The notes below the pieces were generated by a model. It had not been told where the DNA came from and ran no database searches. It worked only from the letters and a program-made list of their open reading frames with translations. A program made the translations under genes and the position numbers. DNA of 64,000 nucleotides, taken from assembly GCA_965238025.1 (NCBI GenBank), contig OZ250162.1, forward strand, positions 2,914,001 through 2,978,000. Direction: 5' to 3'. Every line of letters begins with the position of its first letter. The stretch's first letter is position 1. Shown here piece by piece: positions 36,801-44,559 of the stretch. Source of the stretch: Pelagihabitans sp965238025 (GTDB lineage Bacteria > Bacteroidota > Bacteroidia > Flavobacteriales > Flavobacteriaceae).

Positions 36801-38286
36801 AGGGCATTCATTAAACGCTGTTAGATTGATTGGGATTATTGAAAAAAGATTACATTATCACATTTCCTTAAAGACTATTTTTCATTACCCAACAGTAAAA
36901 TTACTATCACGTTTTTTGGAAGGAAAAGAGGTTATGGGGCTAGAACCAATAATTCCTGTTTTAGAAAGATTACATTATCCCATTACATTACCTCAATATG
37001 CAATTTGGTTGGCAAGTCTTCAAAATGAAAAATCTATTGCATATAATATGTTCAGATCCTTTAGCATTGAGGGATATATAGAAAAAACAGTTCTAGAAAA
37101 ATCTTTCAATAAAGTTATTCGTAAATATGAATTACTGAGAACCAATTTTATAGAATTTGAAGGCTACCCATACCAAAAAATCAACTCGATAGAAGATGTT
37201 TTTTTTAAAATAGATGAGTTTTTTGTTGATGATTCCAAAAAAGATGTGGTTTTAGAAAATTATGTAAACCAATGGTTTGATTTAGAAAATGAAATATTAA
37301 TACGTGTTGGCCTTTTTCATATAGAAAATAAAGAAAGTATATTAACTTTTGTGACACATCACATTATAATGGATGGATGGTCATTAGAAATTTTAATCAA
37401 GGAAATTGTAGATTACTACAACGCCTTGAACAAAGCAAACAGTTTTGAAGAAAAAAGATTGAGTTTTCAATTTAAGGACTATGTAGTTTGGCAGCGTAAA
37501 TTAGAACTCGAAAATGAGAGTGTTAATCGAAGTTTCTGGAGACAATATCTTGAAGACTATAGGTGGAAAAGGTTAATTTCCTATGACGAAGAACCCACGA
37601 ATGATCAATATTCTGGCACTTTTTATTGCTTTAGTTGGGATAAGATGTTTTTTGAAAAATTGAACAAAACTGTATTAGAACAAAAAATAACGCTCCATAC
37701 ACTTCTGATTGCAACTTTCAATATTTTAATTTTTAAAATGCAAGGTCTTGAAGATATTTGTTTGGGGACAATAAATTCAGGAAGGCCCTTCTCCGATTTA
37801 CATTCACAGATCGGCATGTTTGTTAAAACATTACCCTTACGCCTAAAAATTATTCCCAGCAAACCCATCGCCGAAGTATTACAGAAGGTACAAGAAGATT
37901 TGTTGGCAATAGATAGTCACCAAGACATACCTGGTGAATTACACAGCACATTACGATTTGAAGCTATATTGGTTCTGCAAAATCAGACATATGATTATAA
38001 GAGAATTAAAGTTGATCAAAACCTGATTTTAAAATCTCATGCCGTTAATCCTAAATATAATCGCATACCCTTACTGCTTGATTTTTCTATAGATGATGAA
38101 TGCTTGCATGGTTCAGTTCATTATGACACTTGTAGATATGAAAAGGGAACAATTGATCTTTTAGTATTGAGATATAAAAAAATCTTGGATCAAATTATCA
38201 ATAACACTAATGTTTCGGTAAGAAATATAGATGCTGATTTGGCATTCGAAAAAGAGAAGGTTATTGACATAGATTTTAATTTTTAA
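33841..38286 (+). CDS. NRPS, C-A-T-C
   Basis: 1481 residues: C (LTLPQQDVYFEQLLYP at the start; YHHIITDGW, H132/H133, D137), A (TSGSTGEPKG near 605), T (LGGHS, Ser990) and a second C (THHIIMDGW, first His 1173) ending close to the C-terminus. The code read by eye is D-I-L-A-L-G-M-I-W-K, one conservative and one real difference from the well-known Gly code D-I-L-Q-L-G-L-I-W-K, so Gly or another small residue is a tentative guess. No thioesterase or reductase follows. The final C domain may transfer to a small nucleophile, another carrier, or cyclise. It lies 75 bp after the exporter on the same strand. Confidence 0.92.
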   Translation: MKLTLPQQDVYFEQLLYPNEPIYNIGAKIEIKGSIDFETLNKAYVALINQHDAYRSIVVKHKEHVEIEILTEHESLLDFVDFSKEKDADKEANLFMQKTFKKPFDFNSGELLHKFILVKVDDTFHYLFSVYHHIITDGWGTSLMFQRLVKNYNELLDQGQIMTKYPYSYKDFVENDKDYCNSEAFTIDKIYWKEKFLSLPEPLFTRIDETAHVNKSERKELILKRSTYNQLLLKAQESKGSTFHLILGILFLYFGRKHQNKDFAVGLPVLNRGKSVFKKTVGLFMGISALRIELDFNDTFDTLVYKIRQQLRQDYRYQRFPLGKLIQELGLFQERERLFNITLSYEKQNYADHFKSTKTRVIPLTHQSERVALAVYIREFDELEDVKIDFDYNLNYFDENSIAQIILHFEELINDIRINAKKKLIDYQYLTETEEKQLLYNFNQTQADYPKETTLLSYFNIQVKKRYDHLAVKDKSKSYTYGELDILSDRIADFLFENFRDDLSPIAVLMDRSANLVAILMGIFKSGRAYIPLDPTFPKKRLGFIVAHSEVKCIIGNEKLKDVVKSKATFINAEVILHFDETISAINFDYKVKLNNKAYIIYTSGSTGEPKGVAIGHQSLLNFLLSIQRKPEVNLQDLLFSVTTQSFDISILEFFVPLISGATLYIANNDILADPFTLIDVLKKVKPTIMQATPSFYQMLYNAGWGGDKNLKVLCGGDLLSKSLAKKLINTSADVWNMYGPTETTIWSSIKKVTKAEEASNIGRPIQNTTFYILDKSLGLLPIGTPGNIYIGGDGLALGYLKNKKLTEEKFITSPFDDAEKIYDTGDIGRWNIKGEIEFLGRSDTQVKIRGYRIELGEVEAQLEQLSVVKSSVVVARKSANQEAYLLAYVILDQNTIDVDLIINKLRKKLPEYMIPNKIIPLEHFPLTPNKKVDRKSLTQRKVDSRIIKSVDKKPTTELEIKLCEYFKEVLKLKNEIGVVDSFFSLGGHSLNAVRLIGIIEKRLHYHISLKTIFHYPTVKLLSRFLEGKEVMGLEPIIPVLERLHYPITLPQYAIWLASLQNEKSIAYNMFRSFSIEGYIEKTVLEKSFNKVIRKYELLRTNFIEFEGYPYQKINSIEDVFFKIDEFFVDDSKKDVVLENYVNQWFDLENEILIRVGLFHIENKESILTFVTHHIIMDGWSLEILIKEIVDYYNALNKANSFEEKRLSFQFKDYVVWQRKLELENESVNRSFWRQYLEDYRWKRLISYDEEPTNDQYSGTFYCFSWDKMFFEKLNKTVLEQKITLHTLLIATFNILIFKMQGLEDICLGTINSGRPFSDLHSQIGMFVKTLPLRLKIIPSKPIAEVLQKVQEDLLAIDSHQDIPGELHSTLRFEAILVLQNQTYDYKRIKVDQNLILKSHAVNPKYNRIPLLLDFSIDDECLHGSVHYDTCRYEKGTIDLLVLRYKKILDQIINNTNVSVRNIDADLAFEKEKVIDIDFNF

Positions 38287-38322
38287 AAATAAAGTATCAA
38301 CAAAATTTTATTTCCAACAGTT

Positions 38323-40275
38323 ATGAGAATTTTAAAAAAAACAAAGAAGATACTTTTTCTATTTGCTATGATATCTTTTTGTAGTCTAAAGGGACAAAAT
38401 ATCAGTTTTGAGAAGACCGAGTCTTTTTACCCGAATTCGAAAGTGTTACAAAAAGATAATATTATATGGGGGTACCTCAATGTTCCTGAAAATTGGGAAG
38501 ATTCAGAGAGTAGTACAATTAAAATAGCGTTTTCGGTGTTAAAAAGCTTCTCCGCCGAAAGCGATGCAAATGCTGTGGTATTTATTCAAGGAGGCCCTGG
38601 TGCAAGCGGTATCCAAAATATTTGGTCGTGGAGCGGTCATCCTTTGCGCAAAAAAAATGATATTATATTGTTTGATCTGCGAGGTACCGGGCATTCAGAA
38701 CCTAGACTTTGTCCTGATTTAGGAAAAAAATTATTAGAAATCTTAGCAAAGAACCAATCTAAAGAAGAAGATGAGAAACAAAAGACGACCGTGGCGTTAT
38801 CCTGTAAACAAGACCTTTTAAATAGGGAAATTGACATTGAAGCATATCATAGTCTATCTATCGCAAAAGATTTGAATGCATTAAAAACCCAATTAGGATA
38901 TGTTGATTGGAATGTGTACGGAGTGTCCTATGGTACATACATAGCTCAAGTATATGCAAGTAATTATCCTAATGATATTAAGACATTAACTCTAGATTCT
39001 TCTATTGCTGATATTTCTACTTACTATTCGCAGAACACAAGTAATTACATGAGCAGCCTCTCAAGAGTATTTAAAAAGTGCGAGAATAATGAAGAATGTA
39101 ATAGCATCTATCCAAACTTAGAAGAGGTTTATTATAAAACTATTGAAGATTTAGAAAAGAGTCCGATTACGGTTTCTGTAGATAAAGATCTGATAGAATC
39201 AGAAGAGTTTAACTATAATTCAGAGGATTTCAAAATAGCTATTCAACAAGCTTTATATAATAAACAGCTTATTGAAGTAATTCCGTTATTGATTTATCAA
39301 TTTAAAGATCGAAATGTCGACGCTTTAGGAAATTTGGTTACTGCATTTTCAAGCCTGTTAGGCTTGGATTATGGAGTGTATTATTGTGTGAGCTGTAATG
39401 AAACACTTCCAAATAATGAAATAGTTGCATATCAAAAAGACGCATCACAATATAAAAACTTACAAGGAGGGGTTTCTTTTTATAAATCTGACTACGAAGT
39501 ATGCGAAAAATGGAATCTTAATCGTCAAGATTCAATAAAACATCATGACCTATCAAAATTAGCGGGTTTATCTTCTCCCGTATTAATTTTTTCTGGAGAA
39601 TATGACCCCATTACTCCAGCTTCAAATGGTGAAAAAATTGCAAAAAAATTTAAGAATGTCAGTACTATTTTGGGTTCTACTTACGGCCATGTTCCAGGTT
39701 TTACAAGAATAGGTAATCAAGCGGCAGAAACTTTTATTAACAATCCAAATCAGAAACCGGATTTAAACGCTTTTAAAAAAGCAAACAAGATAGACTTTGT
39801 AAAGGGTGTTACGATTAATCCGGGTGTATCAAAAATTGGAAATAGTATTAATCAATTTAATTTAATTTTTCTTTCACCATTGTTAATAGCCTTGGGAGTT
39901 ATGTTGGCCTATATTTTTGCATATCTAATTAAACTCATAGGAAAAAAGTATACTACAAATCCAGATAAAATCGTAAGAATCTTTATTGTTTTAACATCTA
40001 TAGTTGGAATTACGGGACTGGCCACTCTGGTTTTTGCCTTGACGAAAATAGCTGGAAAGAACTTTTTTATTTTAGCATTTGGACTGCCTGATAATTTCAC
40101 TTATGTATTCACCGTATTACTGTTTTTTATAGGACTACTTATAGTTACGTTATTGTATTTCATTATTCAAATTAAAAAAATAAATGACAGAAGTATCGTT
40201 TTCTCTGTCTTGTTTTCTAACATACTATTATTGATATATATGATGTATTGGGGAATAGTACCATTTAGCATATAA
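38323..40275 (+). CDS. secreted alpha/beta-hydrolase (S33-like peptidase) with C-terminal membrane helices
   Basis: 650 residues. An N-terminal signal peptide (KKILFLFAMISFCSLKGQ) is followed by a tripeptidyl/prolyl-aminopeptidase-like hydrolase: oxyanion region QGGPGASG, DLRGTGHSEP, nucleophile Ser202 in GVSYG, acid Asp428 in GEYDPITP and His456 in YGHVPG. After about 515 come four hydrophobic segments (IFLSPLLIALGVMLAYIFAY, IFIVLTSIVGITGLATLVFA, YVFTVLLFFIGLLIVTLLYF, VFSVLFSNILLLIYMMYWG), placing the catalytic domain in the periplasm and anchoring it in the inner membrane. Cluster position suggests it trims or activates the exported peptide, or protects the producer. It is an alpha/beta-hydrolase, not the S12 fold of ClbP and XcnG. 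Confidence 0.85.
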   Translation: MRILKKTKKILFLFAMISFCSLKGQNISFEKTESFYPNSKVLQKDNIIWGYLNVPENWEDSESSTIKIAFSVLKSFSAESDANAVVFIQGGPGASGIQNIWSWSGHPLRKKNDIILFDLRGTGHSEPRLCPDLGKKLLEILAKNQSKEEDEKQKTTVALSCKQDLLNREIDIEAYHSLSIAKDLNALKTQLGYVDWNVYGVSYGTYIAQVYASNYPNDIKTLTLDSSIADISTYYSQNTSNYMSSLSRVFKKCENNEECNSIYPNLEEVYYKTIEDLEKSPITVSVDKDLIESEEFNYNSEDFKIAIQQALYNKQLIEVIPLLIYQFKDRNVDALGNLVTAFSSLLGLDYGVYYCVSCNETLPNNEIVAYQKDASQYKNLQGGVSFYKSDYEVCEKWNLNRQDSIKHHDLSKLAGLSSPVLIFSGEYDPITPASNGEKIAKKFKNVSTILGSTYGHVPGFTRIGNQAAETFINNPNQKPDLNAFKKANKIDFVKGVTINPGVSKIGNSINQFNLIFLSPLLIALGVMLAYIFAYLIKLIGKKYTTNPDKIVRIFIVLTSIVGITGLATLVFALTKIAGKNFFILAFGLPDNFTYVFTVLLFFIGLLIVTLLYFIIQIKKINDRSIVFSVLFSNILLLIYMMYWGIVPFSI

Positions 40276-40293
40276 AAAACTAAATAAGACTTT

Positions 40294-41652
40294 ATGGAAA
40301 ATACGATTCTTTTCAATAAATATAGCGAGTTTGTCAATAATAATGATGTCAATATTCCTAGTCTGCTGGATACAAATAATGATTTGTTATTAGATATGTT
40401 TAGAGGGTTCAAATATCCTATTTCATCCTGGCCGGTTATTCTTACTAATGAATTGAAACAAGACCTTGAAGAAGCATCTACAACAATTCCTAGGTTATTA
40501 CAAGATATACCATCTCTATATTTTGACAACGATGTAAAGAAAATCACTGATTTTTATTTTAATGGTGATCAGCAATTAGGACAATTTTCTCTGATTTGTC
40601 ATAATAAAAATGTAGAGGTAAGTTGTAGATTAGATCTTACATACACAGATGATGGTTTTAAAGTACTAGAAGTTAATATGGGGTCTTCGATAGGAGGAAT
40701 GGAATTCCAAAATTTTGAGCCATTGATGCAGAAAATACATCCTATTCTCTCAACAAAAAATAAACAATTCATTTCTAGGGAAACACAAAGTATATATGCT
40801 GCATTTTTAATTGATAAAATAGAAGAATATGTTTCTTATGACGATCAAGAAATAGGAGTGTTTTTGGTAAATGAGCAGGAAGGGGAGCAAGAATCAAAAC
40901 AAAATGGAAAAGATTTTTTTAATAAACTCTTAAACAGTCAATTAATTGGTCGAGACAAAAGAGGATTTGTTTATATGGATGGCATTTCTACATTGGAATT
41001 TGTAGGAGGGGAACTTAAATATAAGGACATCAAAATACATGCTGTATTAATGTTGGATTTTAACTTGAATAATATTACTCCAAGTATTTTTAGAGCGCTA
41101 GTTATTAATCAGGTATATTTTCCAGATCATCTAGGGACCATGTTCATTAGGGATAAAAGAAACTTAGCTATATTAAGAAATTTAGCCTTGGCAAATAAAT
41201 TTAGCCCAGAAGATAATGCTCGTATATTACGATATATTCCTTGGACAGCAATAGTAGCAAATACTGAAGTTGTATTTCAAGGTGTTATATATGATATGCC
41301 TAGGCTTTTAGCAGAAAGAAAAGAGGATTTTGTAATCAAAATAGCAGACGGGTTACAAGGTAAAGATGTATTTGTTGGGAAATTTCAGGAACAAGGAAGA
41401 TGGGAAGAAATTATAAAAAAGGCCATTAAAGAAAAAGTATACATCGCTCAAAAATATTCACAATCAGTAGATGTTTTAGCACCAAATAAAAACAATAAAT
41501 GGGAAACTCATAAATTAGTTTGGGGAGCCTTTGGATTTGGAAAAACCTACGGAGGTGCTTGGGTAAGAATGTCAGCAAATAAAAATGATTCAGGGGTTAT
41601 AAATTCTGCAAATGGTGCCATAGAAGCCCTGGTGTATGAAAGTACTAATTAA
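40294..41652 (+). CDS. circularly permuted ATP-grasp-like ligase, copy 1
   Basis: 452 residues, no signal peptide, 18 bp after the hydrolase. Features match permuted (type 2) ATP-grasp proteins: SCRLDL...KVLEVNMGSSIGG in the middle of the N-half, then VIKIADGLQGKDVFVGK (nucleotide-binding Lys and glycine loop), IAQKYSQ, WGAFGFG, GGAWVRMSA and GVINSANGA near the end. Such proteins typically join a carboxylate to an amine using ATP. No exact family name can be given from sequence alone. The neighbour at 41711 is a paralogue with the same motifs in the same order. Likely role: ATP-dependent tailoring or capping of the peptide (inference). Confidence 0.72.
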   Translation: MENTILFNKYSEFVNNNDVNIPSLLDTNNDLLLDMFRGFKYPISSWPVILTNELKQDLEEASTTIPRLLQDIPSLYFDNDVKKITDFYFNGDQQLGQFSLICHNKNVEVSCRLDLTYTDDGFKVLEVNMGSSIGGMEFQNFEPLMQKIHPILSTKNKQFISRETQSIYAAFLIDKIEEYVSYDDQEIGVFLVNEQEGEQESKQNGKDFFNKLLNSQLIGRDKRGFVYMDGISTLEFVGGELKYKDIKIHAVLMLDFNLNNITPSIFRALVINQVYFPDHLGTMFIRDKRNLAILRNLALANKFSPEDNARILRYIPWTAIVANTEVVFQGVIYDMPRLLAERKEDFVIKIADGLQGKDVFVGKFQEQGRWEEIIKKAIKEKVYIAQKYSQSVDVLAPNKNNKWETHKLVWGAFGFGKTYGGAWVRMSANKNDSGVINSANGAIEALVYESTN

Positions 41653-41710
41653 AACTAATTAATATTTCGATTACCCAAAAATAAAATAAGAACACACAAA
41701 ATAGATATAA

Positions 41711-43105
41711 ATGAATAATATCGCCATAAAAAAGTCAATCAAGAATAACATACTCTCTGATAAGTACAATGTATTTATGGCCGATTGTCCTAAAGATTTA
41801 CCAACACGGATTGATACTTTTAAGAATGATGTCCCCGAGATATTTAAAAACTATGAATACCCTGTAAGTTCATGGCCTGTTATTATCAATAGAGATATGG
41901 TTAATAAATTGAATGAACTAAGTGTCAAGTTACCAGAATTGATTTATCAAATACCCAGACTTTATTTTGGGAATGATGTAAAAAAGATAGCAGATTTCTA
42001 CTTTGGGGGCAATGAGATGTTTACAGAGTTTGCTTTAATGTGTCATAATAAACATATTGAGATATCTTCTCGTTTAGATTTAGTCGCTACTAAAAAAGGT
42101 TTCAAGGTATTAGAAATTAATACAGGTTCATCAATAGGGGGTTGGCAAGTTCAGAGTTTCGAATCAATACTTAGAAAAACACATCCTCAATTAAGGAATG
42201 TCGAGACTGCTAATAATTTTAAAGCTATTAACACACAGCTACTTTATATCGAGTTTCTCGTAGACAAGGTTTTACAATATGTATTGGGAGTTGAAGAAGT
42301 GGTTAATATTTTCTTTTGTCTTGAAGATTTTGGAATTGATGGGCTAAGAGAGAATAGTATTACTTTCTTCAATCAACTATTGAAACAAGAATTAAAGAAA
42401 AGGGGAATGACAGGTGAGGCACTTTCGGGCGACATTTCATCTCTTAAGTTATCGGGAGGAGACTTGTTTTTTGAAAATAAACACATTCATAGTGTGTTGA
42501 TTTTGAGCTTAGATGATAATAAAGAGGTTCCTCCAGATTTGTTTAGAGCCTTTATAATGGATAAAATATATCTTCAAGACCATTTAGGAATCTCAATTCT
42601 TGGTGATAAGAGAAATATGGCTCTGTTGAGGGAACTTGCAATAAAAAATAAGTTTAACTCTCAGGATAATGCACTGATTTTAGATTGTATTCCGTGGACT
42701 TCTATAGTGAAGAATAGCAAAGTGATGTTTGAAAACCACAGTTACGGACTTTTAGAATTGCTTAGAGAAAAGAAGGATCAATTTGTAGTAAAAGTTGCAA
42801 ATGGTTATCAAGGTAAAAACGTTTTTATAGGCAAATTTTCGACTGTACAAGAATGGGAAGAAGCACTAACATTATCACTAGGTGAAACCCATTTTATAGC
42901 CCAAGAATTTAGTGATTCCATAAATTTTTTAGCTCCTGATTCTTCTAATGAATGGACACCTCATAAATTAATTTGGGGGGCATTTGGCTTTGGTAATAAG
43001 TATGGAGGGGTATGGGTACGAATGTCTGCAGTTAAAACAGATACTGGTGTTATTAACTCAGCTACTGGAGCGGTGGAAGCAATAGTGTACGAAAATATTA
43101 AATAA
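41711..43105 (+). CDS. circularly permuted ATP-grasp-like ligase, copy 2
   Basis: 464 residues and a clear paralogue of the preceding gene: YPVSSWPVI, SSRLDLV..KVLEINTGSSIGG, VVKVANGYQGKNVFIGK, IAQEFS, WGAFGFG, GGVWVRMSA and GVINSATGA are shared in order, while the middle (about 180-260) differs more. Both copies keep the putative nucleotide-binding Lys and the final R.S...INSA.GA block, so both appear active rather than one decaying. Two different substrates, or a heteromeric enzyme, are possible. It lies 58 bp after copy 1 and just ahead of the phosphopantetheinyl transferase. Confidence 0.72.
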   Translation: MNNIAIKKSIKNNILSDKYNVFMADCPKDLPTRIDTFKNDVPEIFKNYEYPVSSWPVIINRDMVNKLNELSVKLPELIYQIPRLYFGNDVKKIADFYFGGNEMFTEFALMCHNKHIEISSRLDLVATKKGFKVLEINTGSSIGGWQVQSFESILRKTHPQLRNVETANNFKAINTQLLYIEFLVDKVLQYVLGVEEVVNIFFCLEDFGIDGLRENSITFFNQLLKQELKKRGMTGEALSGDISSLKLSGGDLFFENKHIHSVLILSLDDNKEVPPDLFRAFIMDKIYLQDHLGISILGDKRNMALLRELAIKNKFNSQDNALILDCIPWTSIVKNSKVMFENHSYGLLELLREKKDQFVVKVANGYQGKNVFIGKFSTVQEWEEALTLSLGETHFIAQEFSDSINFLAPDSSNEWTPHKLIWGAFGFGNKYGGVWVRMSAVKTDTGVINSATGAVEAIVYENIK

Positions 43106-43136
43106 CCTATGTTTATTATAGCAAGGTATTAAGAAA

Positions 43137-43784
43137 ATGGTTCATATATTTTACTCATATCTTTCTGAGCAGAATCATAAATTTTTAATGAATGAGTTTT
43201 TGTTGAATTTTCCAGATGATTTTCAAAAAAGAGTTCTGAAATTTAGATTTTGGCAAGATTCGCAATTGTGCTTATTAGGAAGACTGCTTCTAAGTACGGG
43301 TTTAAAAAACTTAAATGAAGAACTCCATATTCGAGACCTAAATTATACTTCTTACAATAAACCATATTTTAAAGATGAAAAGCTCAAATTTAATATATCC
43401 CATTCTGGAAATATCGTCGTTTGTGTTATAACGGAAACTTGTGAGGTGGGGATAGATATTGAAATAGTAGAAGATATTCAAATAGAGGATTTCAAATCTC
43501 AAATGACAGAATTAGAATGGCGACGAATAATTTCTTCAAGTAGCATCAAAAAATCTTTTTTCGATTATTGGACACAAAAAGAAGCTGTCATAAAAGCTCA
43601 CGGTATGGGACTTTCCATTCCCTTAAAGTCTTTTGAGATTACAGATTGCCAAACAAAGATTAATGAAGAGCGTTTTTTTTTAGAAGAAATTAAATTAGAT
43701 AATAAATATAAATGTTACTTAGCATTAAAGAATGAAATTAGTCCAATAACTTTGAATCCTCAGCTACTACATTTCACCTCTTAA
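43137..43784 (+). CDS. 4'-phosphopantetheinyl transferase, Sfp type
   Basis: 215 residues, normal for the Sfp group. CoA- and magnesium-binding GIDIE (Asp107, Glu109) and WTQKEAVIKAHG (Trp145, Lys148, Glu149) are intact, with KFNISHSGN before them. It attaches phosphopantetheine to the carrier-protein serines of the NRPS and PKS genes of this locus. It is the last gene of the + strand run; its stop lies against the IS remnant. A broken second copy lies at 22951-23172. Confidence 0.94.
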   Translation: MVHIFYSYLSEQNHKFLMNEFLLNFPDDFQKRVLKFRFWQDSQLCLLGRLLLSTGLKNLNEELHIRDLNYTSYNKPYFKDEKLKFNISHSGNIVVCVITETCEVGIDIEIVEDIQIEDFKSQMTELEWRRIISSSSIKKSFFDYWTQKEAVIKAHGMGLSIPLKSFEITDCQTKINEERFFLEEIKLDNKYKCYLALKNEISPITLNPQLLHFTS

Positions 43785-44103
43785 AACAATTGATTTGTTC
43801 GTTGTGTATTTGCGAGGTGCTTCTTGTTGGAAGGCTCCAGAACTTTTTTAACAGTACGTCCCTGAGCATACGAACGTCCAAGGAAACATCGGCGTACATC
43901 AGTTTTAGCTTGGGGTTCTCGTTCCCGAGTTCTTTGAGTCGCTTCTTATGGGCGACCTCCATACCGCCGTACTTCTTGCGCCAGTAATAGAAAACGCTCT
44001 TGTCGATGCCCATCTCGCGCGAGATGTTCCCGACGCTCCTTCCTTGTTCGCTCTCTTTCGAATTCCTGATGATATGGCTCTTGGTAAACTTGCTTTTTTT
44101 CAT
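43774..44103 (-). mobile_element. truncated IS3-family orfA remnant
   Basis: On the minus strand, from ATG at 44101-44103, an IS3-type OrfA is readable: MKKSKFTKSHI, a helix-turn-helix (VGNISREMGIDKSVFYYWRKKYGGM) and a leucine-zipper-like tail (LKELGNENPKLKLMYADVSLDVRMLRDVL). An A6G run (TTAAAAAAG) at the end of orfA has the form of the programmed -1 frameshift site of the family. In the -1 frame it continues KKVLEPSNKKHL, the expected start of OrfB, but stops after about 20 codons. The rest of the transposase is missing and the fragment abuts the phosphopantetheinyl transferase. GC content is visibly higher than in the NRPS genes. Confidence 0.85.
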
Positions 44104-44210
44104 GTGCAGTTAAAATTTAAAGCTAGTAAATTCGAATTTTAAGCTACCCTATTTTTAGGGAAGGCTACAAAATTCATTGCCGTTTTAATTCAAAATATAG
44201 GCCCTTGAAA

Positions 44211-44243
44211 AAAAAGGAACCTCATTTACTGAGGTTCCTTTTT
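44211..44243 (-). terminator. intrinsic terminator of the tRNA gene
   Basis: A perfect 14-bp stem (AAAAAGGAACCTCA / TGAGGTTCCTTTTT) with a 5-base loop lies directly downstream of the tRNA 3' end on the minus strand, followed by a T-run in that direction. An A/T-run on both sides makes it potentially bidirectional. Confidence 0.85.
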
Positions 44244-44250
44244 GAACTTG

Positions 44251-44324
44251 TAGCGAGAGAGGGACTTGAACCCTCGGCCTCCGGGTTATGAATCCGACGC
44301 TCTAACCAGCTGAGCTACCTCGCC
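44251..44324 (-). tRNA. tRNA-Met (anticodon CAT)
   Basis: The complement folds as a full cloverleaf: acceptor GGCGAGG with TCTCGCT, D arm GCTC...GAGC, anticodon loop TTCATAA (CAT), T arm GAGGG-TTCAAGT-CCCTC, discriminator A. CCA is not encoded. The last anticodon-stem pair (31-39) reads as an A-C mismatch and base pair 1-72 is G-T. Elongator, initiator or modified Ile2 identity cannot be decided with certainty; elongator Met is most likely because the C1/A72 initiator mismatch is absent. Confidence 0.92.
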
Positions 44325-44343
44325 ATTTGTCATTTTTACCTGT

Positions 44344-44425
44344 CGACCTCAGGGTTATGAATCCGACGCTCCCCGCCCGAACGTACCGTTCGGTGCGGGC
44401 GGGTAACCAGCTGAGCTACCTCGCC
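44344..44425 (-). pseudogene. truncated tRNA-Met copy interrupted by a palindrome
   Basis: The acceptor 5' strand, D arm and anticodon arm of the neighbouring tRNA are repeated here almost exactly, but the T arm and acceptor 3' strand are missing. A 32-bp insert splits the D arm between the D loop and its 3' stem. It cannot form a tRNA and lies about 20 bp upstream of the intact gene on the same strand. Confidence 0.85.
44372..44403. repeat. 32-bp GC-rich palindromic insert
   Basis: Starts CCCGCCCGAACG and ends CGTTCGGTGCGGGCGGG, forming a near-perfect hairpin with one bulge. It is far more GC-rich than anything around it and interrupts the tRNA remnant cleanly, so it looks like a mobile REP-type or intergenic repeat unit. 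Confidence 0.7.
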
Positions 44426-44559
44426 GCATCGTATAAAACGGCTGCAAATATAGCCTTTAATTTTATCCCCATCAAGATTAGCTTCCTAAAAAAATATTCT
44501 TAAAGTTTTATTTTTTTATCTTCTTTAAATATATATATTGCCGTAATTAATACATTAGA

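Noticed and set aside
43790..44142. Two + strand frames opposite the IS fragment
   Set aside because: The minus strand reads a clear IS3 OrfA, so these are its antisense shadows.
44344..44425. Second functional tRNA, possibly with an intron
   Set aside because: The T arm and acceptor 3' strand are missing and the insert lies in the D arm, not in the anticodon loop; it is a pseudogene.
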